The notes: a model not told the origin generated them from the sequence alone. Counted from the first letter of the stretch, positions 26,901-35,976 are shown. The stretch is DNA of 64,000 nt from Dyadobacter fermentans (GCF_019924045.1 NZ_JAHXBN010000013.1:62001-126000); one strand, 5' to 3'. Numbers and translations: made by a program.

Positions 26901-27377
26901 GCGAAAGGTCTGCCCGCGTTGCGTTCCGAGCAGACGTTCGTGCTGCGTAATTCGAACCTCGACGTGCATGGTTTCGATGTGTATGACAATGTCAATAAAA
27001 TGTCCTACGGTGGCAATAACCTAGCGATTCCCTCGAAAACAGGGGCTTATATGGGTTTGAAGCAGGTCGATCTGAACGGCGTCTCAGCCTTCCGCGTGAT
27101 GGCTATGGCACCCAAGCCGCAGCTGAATGCGTCGGGCGGGAAGGTGGAACTACGGCTCGACAGCCCCACCGGCAAGGTGATAGGGGAGTCGGTGTTCCTG
27201 GAACCTTCGGACAAGCTGGATTTCAAGCCATCGACTTTGGATATTCCGGTGAAACTTCCGGCAGCGGATGGCAGGCCGCATGATGTGTATATGATTTTTG
27301 TAAACCCTTCGAAATCATCCGGTAGTCTGATGGTTGTTATGAGTGCACAGGCAGTGCTGGCATCGACGGCGCAATAG
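23937..27377 (+). CDS. ThuA + soluble-type sugar dehydrogenase (GSDH) + PKD + cytochrome c fusion
   Basis: 1146 residues with a signal peptide (LLCCAWLLVGHVMAQ). Domains in order: ThuA-like class I amidotransferase fold at about 26-245 (VLVFSKTAAFRHASI, GGGYVGIHAATDTEY); PQQ-type glucose/sorbosone dehydrogenase propeller at about 260-690 (GLLGLNKDPNFAQNHWIYLYYS, EIYTMGHRNPFRIS); PKD domain at about 700-800; mono-haem cytochrome c with C878-K-A-C-H882 and a likely Met ligand in WGETAMAAHP; and a C-terminal beta-sandwich, perhaps carbohydrate-binding. It probably oxidises a sugar in the periplasm and passes electrons to its own haem. This architecture is frequent in Bacteroidota, though the substrate is not known. 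Confidence 0.93.
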   Translation: MKKKLQGVLLCCAWLLVGHVMAQAPKMQVLVFSKTAAFRHASIEAGKKALGKLATEKGFGVSFTEDAAQFKESNLKKYNAVIFLNTTGDILDAEQQSAFERYIQAGGGYVGIHAATDTEYEWPWYGALAGAWFLDHPMPNNVQKGKFIVTQKNHWATQGMPDEFERSDEFYSFKNISPKINVVLKIDEKSYTGGKNPDFHPMSWYQEFDGGRSFYTAMGHTDETFEEPLFLNHLWAGIRYTTGGDTPKPVDFAKARPEENRFSKVILAEKLDEPMELSVLGDGRILFIQRKGEVLLYHTKTKELKTIAKLPVSTKYVSKEGKESMGEDGLLGLNKDPNFAQNHWIYLYYSDPNESKNVLARFELKGDELDLASRKILLDVPTQREECCHTAGSIAWDKDGNLYLSTGDNTNPHGSNGYSPSDERAGREAWDAQKSSANTNDLRGKIIRIKPQPDGTYTIPEGNLFPKGTAQTRPEIYTMGHRNPFRISVDQHTGYVYWGEVGPDAAKPDANRGPAGHDEVGQARKPGNFGWPHFVGDNKAYNKYDFTANQSGEKWDVAAPTNNSPSNTGLKVLPPAQKAFIWYPYDASPEFPLVGAGGRNAMAGPVFYSDDFKNASQAFPAYYNGKLLAYEWMRGWIMAVTMDKEGNYASMERFMPSYKFSNPMDMEFAQNGDLYMLEYGSGWFSANDDARLIRIEYNGGNRKPKIEMAANKQGGSAPLALKLTAAGTDDADGDVLAYSWKITSKNGFTKTINTQDAQLTLAKTGVYKATLTVNDGKGGISTQSVDVTVGNEAPVLSLDMPGANKSFFVPGKPFQYDVKVKDKEDGALGSGIDEERVAVNIDYLPEGFDKVAIAQGHRSADAAAAFATGKKLIEASDCKACHAISKKSIGPAYTDVARKYKGNSLAVETLTKKVINGGGGVWGETAMAAHPQLSAADASEMVKYILNLSADAAANAALPVKGSYTAALPNGDKGKGVFVVRAAYEDKGAKGLPALRSEQTFVLRNSNLDVHGFDVYDNVNKMSYGGNNLAIPSKTGAYMGLKQVDLNGVSAFRVMAMAPKPQLNASGGKVELRLDSPTGKVIGESVFLEPSDKLDFKPSTLDIPVKLPAADGRPHDVYMIFVNPSKSSGSLMVVMSAQAVLASTAQ

Positions 27378-27405
27378 CGTTGTAGCCTTGCACGGGTTTG
27401 TGTGT

Positions 27406-27435
27406 GGCGGTCCGGTTTTCCGGACCGCCTTTTTT
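27406..27435 (+). terminator. Rho-independent terminator of the ThuA-GSDH gene
   Basis: A perfect 10-bp stem GGCGGTCCGG/CCGGACCGCC with TTTT loop is followed by six T. It begins 28 bases after the stop and lies against the convergent ABC permease gene. Confidence 0.93.
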
Positions 27436-27442
27436 ATGCTCC

Positions 27443-29794
27443 TCATTCGGTTTTGAGCGATTGAACGGGGTCGGTCAGCGCGGCTTTCACGCTCTGAAAG
27501 CTGACCGTAAGCAATGCGATACTGGTGGCGATAAGCCCGGCGAGCAGGAATATTTGCCAGGAAAGCTCGGTATGGTAGGCAAAGTCGTTCAACCAGCGAT
27601 CCATCACATACCAGGCGGGCGGCGTAGCCAGCACAATGGCGATTAACACCAGTTTGATGAATTCCTTTGATAAAAGCGTTACCACACTGGCGACATTGGC
27701 GCCAAGTACCTTTCTGATGCCGATTTCTTTCGTGCGCTGCTCAGCGGTGAATGCAGCCAACCCGAGCAGTCCGAGGCAGGATATAACAATGGCCATGATG
27801 CCGAAATAGCGGATGAGAACGCCCACGATCAGCTCGGAACGGTACATTTTCTCGAAAGATTCGTCCAGGAAATGATAAGTAAAAGGATAGTTCGGGTTGA
27901 ATGCGTGTGTGACTTTTTCGATGTGTGCCAGTGCGCGCGAGGTCTCACCGGCCTTGATGCGGATCATCATATGCTCGGTATTGAGTCCTTTGTAATGGAC
28001 CAGGATCAGCGGCTTGATAGCGGTGTGAAAAGAAGTAATGTGAAAGTCTTTCATGACCCCTACAATAGTGCCCTTACCCATCCAGAACTTCACCTGTTTG
28101 CCCACGGGATCCTGCATTTTCATCAGGCGGGCGGCGGCCTCGTTGATGATGTAGTTGGTAGTGTCGGCGGCGAATTCTTTGGAGAAATCGCGCCCCGCGG
28201 CCATGCCGATATTCATGGTTTTGGTAAAATCATAACCCACAAACGTTGCATAAACGGTATTGTCGATGTTCGGGTCGCGGCCGGTCCAGTCCAGATCGCC
28301 CGAGTTGCCGTAGATGTTGGTAGGTATTTCACCAACGGTGGTGGCTGCGGAGACCGTCTGCGATGCGAGGATTTCCTGGCGGAAGGGTTCCAGCCGGTTG
28401 CTTAGCTCACCTTCCAACGGAATGTACACGACGTTCTCCTGGTCGAGGCCAAGCCGTTTGTTCTGAATATAGTCCATCTGGTTGCCTATGACCAACGTGC
28501 CGACGATCAGGAAAATGGAAAGGCCGAACTGGAACACGACCAGTCCTTTCCGCAAATGGAGGCTGCTGTTTGAAAAAGTCATTTTGCCCTTCAATATCCG
28601 CACTGGCTGCATAGCCGAAAGGTACAGCGCAGGGTAACTGCCCGCAACGATTCCGGTAATGACCGTGAGCCCGACAATGGAACCCCACAGGAAGGGGTCG
28701 TTCCAATGCAGTCCGATGTTTTTGAGGACGATCTTGTTGAATGCCGGCAGTACGATCAACACCAGCAACGTGGCTAATATCGAAGCTAGTGTGCTCACGA
28801 TCAGTGACTCTCCCAGGAATTGCATCACAAGGAATTTCTTTTCAGCACCTACCACCTTGCGAACGCCCACTTCGCGGGCGCGTTTGAGCGAGCGGGCGGT
28901 AGCGAGGTTCATGAAGTTTACGCAGGCGATCAGCAGGATAAATACAGCCACGACCGAGAAAATGCGCACATATTCGATCCGGCCGCCGGATGGTTTCAAA
29001 TTGGCATACTCGGTATACAGGTAGCTATCCGCCATTTTTTGCAGCAATGGAAAGGAAGTGAGCTGAGGTGGCGCGGCTTTCTTAATGACCTGCCGCATGA
29101 TCTTTTCGACCTTCACCGGATCCGCTCCCGGGGCCAGCAATGCGTAGGTTTTGAAACTGGAATTGCCCCACCATTTCATCCAGTCGGCTTCCTGGGCCTT
29201 GAAGTTGACGATCCAGTTGAACCGCACGGACGAGTTCTCCGGGATGTCTTCAAACACGGCACTGACGATCATGTTCGAGGTATTGTCCAGTTTCAGCGTT
29301 TTACCCACCGCACTGCTTTTTCCGAAATATTTTTCGGCCATTTTGCGGGAAATTGCAATGGACGTCGGCTGTTCGATCGCCTTGCCGGCCGAGCCCTCGA
29401 TGAATGGCGTTTGGAACACCTTAAAAAAGCTGCTGGTTGCGTAAATGCCAGTTTCCTTCGTCGATTTTTCTCCTGCCTGCACGAGGAGCTCGCGCCCGAA
29501 AGTGATTTTGGTGATGGCCCGGACATCGGTGACGTTCTTTTCCAGCGTTTCCTGCCATGGTCCCGGTGTAACATCGCTCACGCCGGTCTGGCCGCGTTCA
29601 CTGTAAGCGGAACGGACGTAATAGATATTCGAAATCCCGGGATAGAAGCGGTTGAAAGATAACTCGTCTTTAACCCACAGCCAAATCAGCAGGCTGCAAG
29701 CTATACCCAGCGCGAGGCCGAAGATGTTAATGAAGGAAAACAGCTTGTTTTTGAGCAGGCTGCGGATGGCGATGTTGAAATAGTTTTGGAGCAT
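27443..29794 (-). CDS. FtsX/MacB-type ABC transporter permease
   Basis: 783 residues. The first membrane helix (LFSFINIFGLALGIACSLLIWLWV) is followed by a large periplasmic MacB core domain, a three-helix FtsX block (VVAVFILLIACVNFMNLATARSLKRAREVGVRKVVGA), a second periplasmic domain, and a second FtsX block (FGIMAIVISCLGLLGLAAFTAEQRTKEIGIRKVLGA). The repeated E[VI]G[VI]RKV[VL]GA coupling motifs confirm the tandem architecture common in Bacteroidota, where these genes are often multicopy and lack a linked ATPase. None is adjacent here. Members act in mechanotransmission or export rather than uptake; the substrate is unknown. Confidence 0.93.
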   Translation of the reverse strand: MLQNYFNIAIRSLLKNKLFSFINIFGLALGIACSLLIWLWVKDELSFNRFYPGISNIYYVRSAYSERGQTGVSDVTPGPWQETLEKNVTDVRAITKITFGRELLVQAGEKSTKETGIYATSSFFKVFQTPFIEGSAGKAIEQPTSIAISRKMAEKYFGKSSAVGKTLKLDNTSNMIVSAVFEDIPENSSVRFNWIVNFKAQEADWMKWWGNSSFKTYALLAPGADPVKVEKIMRQVIKKAAPPQLTSFPLLQKMADSYLYTEYANLKPSGGRIEYVRIFSVVAVFILLIACVNFMNLATARSLKRAREVGVRKVVGAEKKFLVMQFLGESLIVSTLASILATLLVLIVLPAFNKIVLKNIGLHWNDPFLWGSIVGLTVITGIVAGSYPALYLSAMQPVRILKGKMTFSNSSLHLRKGLVVFQFGLSIFLIVGTLVIGNQMDYIQNKRLGLDQENVVYIPLEGELSNRLEPFRQEILASQTVSAATTVGEIPTNIYGNSGDLDWTGRDPNIDNTVYATFVGYDFTKTMNIGMAAGRDFSKEFAADTTNYIINEAAARLMKMQDPVGKQVKFWMGKGTIVGVMKDFHITSFHTAIKPLILVHYKGLNTEHMMIRIKAGETSRALAHIEKVTHAFNPNYPFTYHFLDESFEKMYRSELIVGVLIRYFGIMAIVISCLGLLGLAAFTAEQRTKEIGIRKVLGANVASVVTLLSKEFIKLVLIAIVLATPPAWYVMDRWLNDFAYHTELSWQIFLLAGLIATSIALLTVSFQSVKAALTDPVQSLKTE

Positions 29795-30036
29795 GGCAGG
29801 CCGGGTTAAGACAAGTTAAGGGTCAAATTGACATTGCTTAAAAATGCGTTCCATGGTTACTTGTTTGGTTTATTTATCTGTAAATCAATTGATTATTTAT
29901 TGTTTTGATGAGGTGCTCTGTTCGATTTCGGACAGGCGCAGGAAGCCGGCGGACAATGCTGCTTTGAAAATGGGTTTCAGAAAATAAAGTAAAAGGCTTT
30001 ATTGACCATTCTTTTCCGGGTACATCACAAACACTT

Positions 30037-31545
30037 ATGAACCAGAGAACTGCCCTGCTGCTGACATTCATTGTCCTGAAATTCGTCGTTCAGTATTTTC
30101 TCATCATCCCGGGCTACGACCTCCACCGGGACGAGTATCTACACCTCGATCAGGGCAGTCACCTGGCCTGGGGCTTCATGTCGGTGCCGCCTGTTACCTC
30201 CTGGATCGCCTGGATAATCCGTGCGCTGGGTAATGGGGAATGGGCCGTGCGGTTCTTCCCGGTGCTGTTCGGAGCGTTCACGCTCCTGGTCGTATGGAAG
30301 GCCGTAGAAAGGCTTGGCGGGAGCTTGTTTGCCTGCATATTAGCCGGTTCCTGCGTGCTGTTTTCGGCCTTGCTGCGGTTAAACCAGCTTTTTCAACCCA
30401 ATTCGGTCGATGTGCTTTGCTGGACGACACTCTATTTCTGTCTGATCAGTTATATCTCTACCCAAAAACGACGGTGGCTTTATGGTTTTGCCGTAGCATT
30501 TGCCGTTGGTTTTTTAAATAAATACAACATCGCATTCGCCGTCATTGGTTTGCTGCCCGCCATTTTGCTCACGCCTCAGCGTAGCCTGCTGATCAATAAG
30601 CACGTTGGTTTTGCCCTGCTCCTCGCGCTGCTGCTCATTTCGCCAAACCTGATCTGGCAGTATCAGAACAACTTTCCCGTTTTTCACCACATGAAATTGC
30701 TGGCCGAAACGCAGCTTGTCAACATGAACCGCGCCGATTTCCTGAAAGAGCAATTGTTGTACTTCATGGGTGCGCTGTTTGTGATCGCGGCGGGGTTTTA
30801 TGGGCTGCTCACTTACCGGCCGTTTGCTCCTTACCGGTTGTTCTTTTTTGCGATCGTTGTTACCCTGGCTGTTTTCACCTACCTGCGTGCGAAAGGCTAT
30901 TATGCCATTGGTATTTACCCCATTTACATTGCATTCGGCGCTGTTTACATTGCCGGGAAAATCAATGCGGCCTGGCTGCGGGCTGTGTTTGTAATGATTC
31001 CCATCGTCCTGTTCATTCCGCTTTTCAACGTGGCGTTCCCGAACAAGACCCCGGAACAGATTATTGCCAATCCGGAACCGTATCAAAAACTGGGCATGCT
31101 GCGATGGGAGGACGGGAAGGACCATCAGCTGCCGCAGGATTTTGCCGATATGCTCGGCTGGCGCGAACTGGCTGCGAAAGTCGATGCTGCCTACGCTTCG
31201 ATGCCCGACCGCGCTAACACGCTCGTACTCTGCGATAATTACGGTCAGGCTGGGGCCATTAACTACTATACCAAAGAAGGCGTCAGGGCGGTTGCATTCA
31301 ATGCCGATTACTTAGACTGGTTTGACCTGACCCGAAAATACAGACACGTGATCCGCGTCAAAGAATGGCACAATAGCGGAACCGAACTGAAAGAAACAGG
31401 GCCACTGTTCGCCACCGGTTTCGCCGCAGACTCGGTGAACAATCGTTATTCGAGGGAATGGGGTACGACGGTTTTTGTCTTTCGCGACGCGCGGATCGAT
31501 ATTAATCAGCGGATAGCGGAAGAGATTGCGGAGGAGCGGTGGTAG
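30037..31545 (+). CDS. GT39/ArnT-like membrane glycosyltransferase
   Basis: 502 residues with about ten hydrophobic segments. The first loop contains GYDLHRDEYLHLDQ, the acidic DE pair typical of dolichyl- or undecaprenyl-phosphate sugar transferases of the GT-C superfamily. Membrane helices continue from VRFFPVLFGAFTLLVVW to LRAVFVMIPIVLFIPLF. The last 170 residues are a soluble periplasmic domain (LVLCDNYGQAGAINYY). The family transfers a sugar from a lipid carrier to a protein or envelope glycan. No cell-envelope gene cluster adjoins it, so the acceptor is unknown. Confidence 0.88.
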   Translation: MNQRTALLLTFIVLKFVVQYFLIIPGYDLHRDEYLHLDQGSHLAWGFMSVPPVTSWIAWIIRALGNGEWAVRFFPVLFGAFTLLVVWKAVERLGGSLFACILAGSCVLFSALLRLNQLFQPNSVDVLCWTTLYFCLISYISTQKRRWLYGFAVAFAVGFLNKYNIAFAVIGLLPAILLTPQRSLLINKHVGFALLLALLLISPNLIWQYQNNFPVFHHMKLLAETQLVNMNRADFLKEQLLYFMGALFVIAAGFYGLLTYRPFAPYRLFFFAIVVTLAVFTYLRAKGYYAIGIYPIYIAFGAVYIAGKINAAWLRAVFVMIPIVLFIPLFNVAFPNKTPEQIIANPEPYQKLGMLRWEDGKDHQLPQDFADMLGWRELAAKVDAAYASMPDRANTLVLCDNYGQAGAINYYTKEGVRAVAFNADYLDWFDLTRKYRHVIRVKEWHNSGTELKETGPLFATGFAADSVNNRYSREWGTTVFVFRDARIDINQRIAEEIAEERW

Positions 31546-31592
31546 GGGGGACCGCTTATGGAATCTCCAATTTAATGCTACTATCATATTTC

Positions 31593-31630
31593 AAATGCTT
31601 CCCGGAATTTTCCGGGAAGCATTTTTATTT
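31593..31630 (+). terminator. Rho-independent terminator after the GT39 gene
   Basis: A 14-bp stem, AAATGCTTCCCGGA at 31593-31606 and its complement at 31611-31624, is followed by TTATTT. It is 48 bases past the stop. Confidence 0.9.
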
Positions 31631-31743
31631 CCGCAGGGTCAATGATTTTCAGCCGATCGGACATCGCTTTCTTTTTTATAACCTGCTCGGTATCAGATTG
31701 TAATTTCAAGCGAAATAGACCATCAATTCAACCCGACACATTT

Positions 31744-34700
31744 ATGAAAAAGCACTACACTATTATTGGAGGCGCGGTTGCAATGGCCGCTTTTACAGTC
31801 CTCCTCATCGTGACAATGATAGTCCACAATCGGGAGAAGCGGACTCCTTCTATTCGGCCGCATACGGCGAAGCCTTTGTTGACAAACAGCCCGACGGGTA
31901 GCACATTAACCAGCATCCAGAACGAAATTGCGAAACGAGAGTATCACATTACCTTCGATTCAACGCATCACGCACTCCAAAGTCCGAACCGGCTGCATAA
32001 TCTCAGGGCTTACTACCACCCTGGCAAGCTTGCCATTCAGAACCGCATTGACTCGATAGGCCAGAATTTTCGAATGGAGCTCGTCAATGAGGGCATCTAT
32101 GCGGACGGATCGCTAATCGCCAACGCAGATTCGGACGCTGTTTCCCACAACAGTAATGACACGCTGATAATCACACACCCGGGCTTCGCCGAAGAATTCA
32201 TTAATAATCAGGCGGGTATTCGCCAAAACTTCATAATCACCCGGGCGCCCGCATATACGCAGCAGCTCTCGGTGCATCTGTCCGTTCACGGCCTGCAAGC
32301 GCGACAGCCGGACGGCGGCCATTTAATATTCTATTCCAATAACAGCGGCAAAGAAACCGATCGGCTCACATACAGCGACTTGAAATGCTGGGATGCAGAA
32401 GGCAAACCACTTACAGCCAGCATTGCACTCATTGGAAAACAAATCGAAATCAACGTCGATGTAGCAAACGCGGCCTACCCCGTCACCATCGACCCGATCA
32501 TCGCCAACGGCAGCCCGGCCAATGCCGACAAAACACTGGAAATCAACCAAAGCAATGCCTGGCTGGGCTTTTCGGTTTCCACTGCCGGTGATGTAAACGG
32601 CGATGGGTACAGCGATGTACTCGTAGGCGCGCCCAAGTACGATAACGGGCAGGCAGACGAGGGCGCTGCCTTCCTATATCCCGGGACGGCCGGTGGAATC
32701 AGTCTCGCTGCTACGGTGCTGGAATGCAACCAGGCCAATGCGCAAATGGGATACTCGGTGAGCAATGCGGGAGATATCGATAAAGACGGTTTCTCCGACA
32801 TTATGGTGGGAGTACCGTATTACGATGCATCTGTATCCAATGAGGGTGTGGTGATGATCTACAAGGGTTCCGTAAACGGGCTAGTCACCAACACTCCTTC
32901 CGTTTTCAAGCTCGATCAGGCAGAAGCCAATTTGGGTATTGCTGTCGCCATGGCAGGCGATGTCAATGGTGACGGCTACTCGGATATGCTCGCAGGTGCG
33001 CATCAATTTGATCATGGCCAATCCAATGAGGGCGTAGGCGTTTTGATCCTCGGTGCCCCAAATGGCTTGGGGTCGGTAACATTTCTGGAATGCAACCAGG
33101 CCAATGCCATGATGGGCTTTGCGGTGGCCGGCGCGGGTGATGTGGATGGCGACGGGTTCAGTGACGTAATGGCCGGAGCGCGGCTTTACAGCAACGGGCA
33201 AGCCCTGGAAGGCGCCGCATTTGTCTTCAAAGGTTCGGCAAATGGCTTAATAATCGCTAATCCGACGGTTATTGAAAGTAATCAGGTCGACGCCCGGCTC
33301 GGGCATGCGCTCTCGTCCGCAGGCGATGTGAATGGGGACGGGTTCTCAGATATTGCGCTCGGCGCTTACCAATTCGACAACGGCAGCACAAACGAAGGAG
33401 CCGTCATGATTTACTATGGTTCCGCCATCGGCATTAATAGCGTTCCTTCATTAACATTGGAAAGCGATCAGGCAGAAGCCCAATTTGGTATCTCGGTTGC
33501 TTGCGCGGGTGATGTGAATGCGGATGGCTACCCAGATTTGATAGTGGGTTCCCGATACTATGACAAAGGTCAGGCAAATGAAGGGGCCGCATTCATTTAT
33601 CAGGGCTCCCAGGCCGGGTTAAATCCCATGCCTGTATCTGTTCTTGAAAGCAATCAGACCGACGCATGGCTCGGCAGTGCCGTGGCGCCAGCGGGCGATG
33701 TGAACGGGGATGGATATGCGGACGTCGCTATCGGAGCAACTGGATTCAGCAATGGAGAAACCTTTGAAGGTGGTGTTTTTATTTATCACGGTTCCACTTC
33801 AGGACTTACAAACAACCCGACCAAAATACTGGAAAGTAACGTAATAAACGGGTACATGGGATTTACTGTTACCAACGCAGGAGACGTCAATGGCGATGGA
33901 TACGGAGACATTGCTGTCGGATCCCCCAAATATAGCGATGGGCAGCTAGACGAAGGAAAATTCTATTTGTTTTATGGCTCATCGAACGGACTCAATAATC
34001 AGTACTTCACGAGTCAGGAAAGCAATCAAGCTGACACGCATTTGGGCAGTTCTATTGCGTCAATCGGGGACTTGAATAGTGACGGTTACGATGACATCAT
34101 CGTAGGAGCAATTTCGTTTGGTGACGATGACAGAGGCGCAGCCACAATATTCTTTGGCGCTTCATCAGGGTTAAACATCAATGCGCCACAAGCGACAACC
34201 GGAAAGAACGCACAAGAGGGTTTTGGTTCAGATGTTTCGACTGGGGGTGACATCAATGGTGATGGGTATCAAGATATAGTTGTAGGAGCCCCAGGCTACG
34301 ACAATGGGGATGGCGCAGTTTATCTGTTTTACGGATCTAGTACCGGCATCAACGTCTCCCAAGCCGTTGTTTTGAAAGGCAATCAATTCAACACCACCGC
34401 AAATATGGGACAATCTGTCGCCTCCGCTGGAGATGTCAACGGTGATGGCTATTCAGACATAGTTGTTGGCGTTCCTTGGTATATTGATCCTATTGCAGCA
34501 AGTATGACCGGAGAAACACTAGTTTTTTTTGGAAATGCAAATGGTACAAATTTGCCTTTTCTAACGATCCCAAGCGACAAATCTGACAGTTACGATTTCC
34601 TGGGATGGTCTGTATCTGGCGCGGGCGATGTGAACGGTGATGGCTACTCCGACATAATAACTTCAGCACCCAACTTCGATCCAGCTCAAAACGATAAGGA

Positions 34701-35442
34701 TGCTGTGTTTTTGTACTATGGAAACCCGTTGGGTGGTACCCACAACAACCTCCGCCTCTACAACACCGACCTCACCACCCCCATCAGCCACACCCAATTC
34801 CCGCAAAATAACTTCGGCGCAGGCCTGTTCTCTAAATCCTTCACAGGCAGAAACAAAGGCAAGCTAGTCTGGGAAACCCGGCCAGCAGGGCAGGGCTTTT
34901 CCAAAGGCAGCAACAACCGCATTACCAACAGCACACAATCAACAGGCTCACAAAATGCCTATTCCAGCCTGGGGACGGCTGGTTTGGAACTGAAAAATGT
35001 GATTGACAAGCAAGGGCCGGGCACTAAGGTGCGGGTTCGGGTGAAGTACGATCCTGTTCTAGCATTGACCGGACAATCGTACGGGCCATGGCGGTATTTG
35101 CCGGCTTATCTCATGGGCAATAGCACGGCACCCGTGCCGGAAGAAGTGGCGAATGATTTGTCCGAGACCACCCAAAAGAAAGCGATTCCTTTGGACGGGG
35201 AGGCATTGGAACTGGCCACGATTTACCCTAATCCCGTTTCCAACCGGTTAAATATCGACTTCAAAGACAAGGGACAGGTACAGAGCTTAAAAATCCTTAC
35301 CGCTACCGGGACGATGGTGCACCAATCGAACGGGTTTAAGCCCTCCATTGACGTGAGCGAACTCTCCGAAGGCGCTTACTTTCTGATCATCACAAAAACG
35401 GATGGTTCTTTAATTTATCGTAATATATTGATAAATAGGTAG
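31744..35442 (+). CDS. FG-GAP (integrin-alpha-like) repeat surface protein with T9SS sorting domain
   Basis: About 1232 residues from the ATG at 31744, which precedes a membrane or signal segment (IIGGAVAMAAFTVLLIVTMIV); an earlier in-frame start at 31642 lies close behind the upstream terminator. After a roughly 230-residue N-terminal region come twelve FG-GAP repeats of about 60-65 residues, each with a Ca2+-loop of the form D-x-[ND]-x-DG-[YF]-x-D (DVNGDGYSDVLVG first, DVNGDGYSDIITS last), predicted to close into one or two beta-propellers. A DUF-like region (GAGLFSKSFTGRNKGKLVWETRP) and a T9SS type A domain (IYPNPVSNRLNIDF, ILINR) follow. Probably a surface adhesin or ligand-binding protein. 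Confidence 0.92.
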   Translation: MKKHYTIIGGAVAMAAFTVLLIVTMIVHNREKRTPSIRPHTAKPLLTNSPTGSTLTSIQNEIAKREYHITFDSTHHALQSPNRLHNLRAYYHPGKLAIQNRIDSIGQNFRMELVNEGIYADGSLIANADSDAVSHNSNDTLIITHPGFAEEFINNQAGIRQNFIITRAPAYTQQLSVHLSVHGLQARQPDGGHLIFYSNNSGKETDRLTYSDLKCWDAEGKPLTASIALIGKQIEINVDVANAAYPVTIDPIIANGSPANADKTLEINQSNAWLGFSVSTAGDVNGDGYSDVLVGAPKYDNGQADEGAAFLYPGTAGGISLAATVLECNQANAQMGYSVSNAGDIDKDGFSDIMVGVPYYDASVSNEGVVMIYKGSVNGLVTNTPSVFKLDQAEANLGIAVAMAGDVNGDGYSDMLAGAHQFDHGQSNEGVGVLILGAPNGLGSVTFLECNQANAMMGFAVAGAGDVDGDGFSDVMAGARLYSNGQALEGAAFVFKGSANGLIIANPTVIESNQVDARLGHALSSAGDVNGDGFSDIALGAYQFDNGSTNEGAVMIYYGSAIGINSVPSLTLESDQAEAQFGISVACAGDVNADGYPDLIVGSRYYDKGQANEGAAFIYQGSQAGLNPMPVSVLESNQTDAWLGSAVAPAGDVNGDGYADVAIGATGFSNGETFEGGVFIYHGSTSGLTNNPTKILESNVINGYMGFTVTNAGDVNGDGYGDIAVGSPKYSDGQLDEGKFYLFYGSSNGLNNQYFTSQESNQADTHLGSSIASIGDLNSDGYDDIIVGAISFGDDDRGAATIFFGASSGLNINAPQATTGKNAQEGFGSDVSTGGDINGDGYQDIVVGAPGYDNGDGAVYLFYGSSTGINVSQAVVLKGNQFNTTANMGQSVASAGDVNGDGYSDIVVGVPWYIDPIAASMTGETLVFFGNANGTNLPFLTIPSDKSDSYDFLGWSVSGAGDVNGDGYSDIITSAPNFDPAQNDKDAVFLYYGNPLGGTHNNLRLYNTDLTTPISHTQFPQNNFGAGLFSKSFTGRNKGKLVWETRPAGQGFSKGSNNRITNSTQSTGSQNAYSSLGTAGLELKNVIDKQGPGTKVRVRVKYDPVLALTGQSYGPWRYLPAYLMGNSTAPVPEEVANDLSETTQKKAIPLDGEALELATIYPNPVSNRLNIDFKDKGQVQSLKILTATGTMVHQSNGFKPSIDVSELSEGAYFLIITKTDGSLIYRNILINR

Positions 35443-35498
35443 TTGTATTGACTTAAGGGCGGTGTACTAGACTCGTAAACAGGGTTTAGAGATAAAGC

Positions 35499-35536
35499 AA
35501 GAGGCGTTCGCGGGTAGCTCGTGAACGCCTCTTTAT
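35499..35536. terminator. Terminator between FG-GAP gene and hxlR
   Basis: An 11-bp stem, AAGAGGCGTTC at 35499-35509 and GAACGCCTCTT at 35523-35533, has a T-run and AT-rich flanks. It serves the convergent ends of the FG-GAP gene and the HxlR gene. Confidence 0.85.
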
Positions 35537-35539
35537 TTG

Positions 35540-35875
35540 CTAACCAATAATCTTCGCCCGGTGCGCCAAACCCCAGTAATGCAATTCTTCCAGCACCTTT
35601 TCGAGCGAGGCACCATGCTCGGTAATGGAATATTCGACAGTCGGCGGGAAAGTATCGAAAACCTGCCGATTGATCAGCTGATTCATTTCCAATGCTTTCA
35701 GTTCTTTGGATAAAACCTTGTCGGTAATGCCGCTGACCTCGGCAGAGAGCTGTTTAAAGCGCCTGGGCCCTGACGAAAGCGCGAAAAGTATCAGCAATTT
35801 CCATCGCCCTTCGAGCGCTTCGAGCGCATCGCGGATCAATAATGCGGTTTTGGGGCAGCCGTTTCCTGTCAGCAT
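35540..35875 (-). CDS. HxlR-family transcriptional regulator
   Basis: 111 residues from M at 35875 (MLTGNGCPKTALL). The frame stays open to 35995, but that extension would place the three dyads at 35906-35958 inside the gene and make the protein longer than the family. The winged helix is complete: DALEALEGRWKLLILFALSSGPRRFKQLSAEVSGITDKVLSKELKALEMNQLINR. C7 lies at the position used by redox-sensing members of the family. It is divergent from a DoxX gene, and the shared dyads suggest control of that gene and of itself. Confidence 0.9.
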   Translation of the reverse strand: MLTGNGCPKTALLIRDALEALEGRWKLLILFALSSGPRRFKQLSAEVSGITDKVLSKELKALEMNQLINRQVFDTFPPTVEYSITEHGASLEKVLEELHYWGLAHRAKIIG

Positions 35876-35905
35876 TTCGGGTATTTGCGAGTGATAGTTT
35901 GCGTT

Positions 35906-35958
35906 ACTATCCGATTGGAAAGTACTATCCAATTGGGAAAGTACTTTCGAACGGAAAG
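35906..35958. promoter_or_regulatory. Three tandem dyads, putative HxlR operators
   Basis: Unit 1, ACTATCC-GATT-GGAAAGT at 35906-35923, unit 2, ACTATCC-AATT-GGGAAAGT at 35924-35942, and unit 3, ACTTTC-GAAC-GGAAAG at 35943-35958, follow each other without gaps. Each is an imperfect palindrome about two helical turns long. The array overlaps the -33 region of the doxX promoter. Confidence 0.65.
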
Positions 35959-35976
35959 CGAAGATAAATACTTTTG
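35946..35976 (+). promoter_or_regulatory. Promoter of the DoxX gene
   Basis: A -7 box TACTTTTG (35969-35976) fits TAnnTTTG, with TTC (one mismatch to TTG) 20 bases upstream at 35946-35948. The ATG at 36000 is 24 bases downstream. The third HxlR dyad covers the -33 element. Confidence 0.55.

Noticed and set aside
32560..34735. Regularly spaced repeats resembling a CRISPR array
   Set aside because: The period is about 180-200 bp and the repeats are degenerate coding units of the FG-GAP domain (Ca2+-loop codons), inside one open frame.
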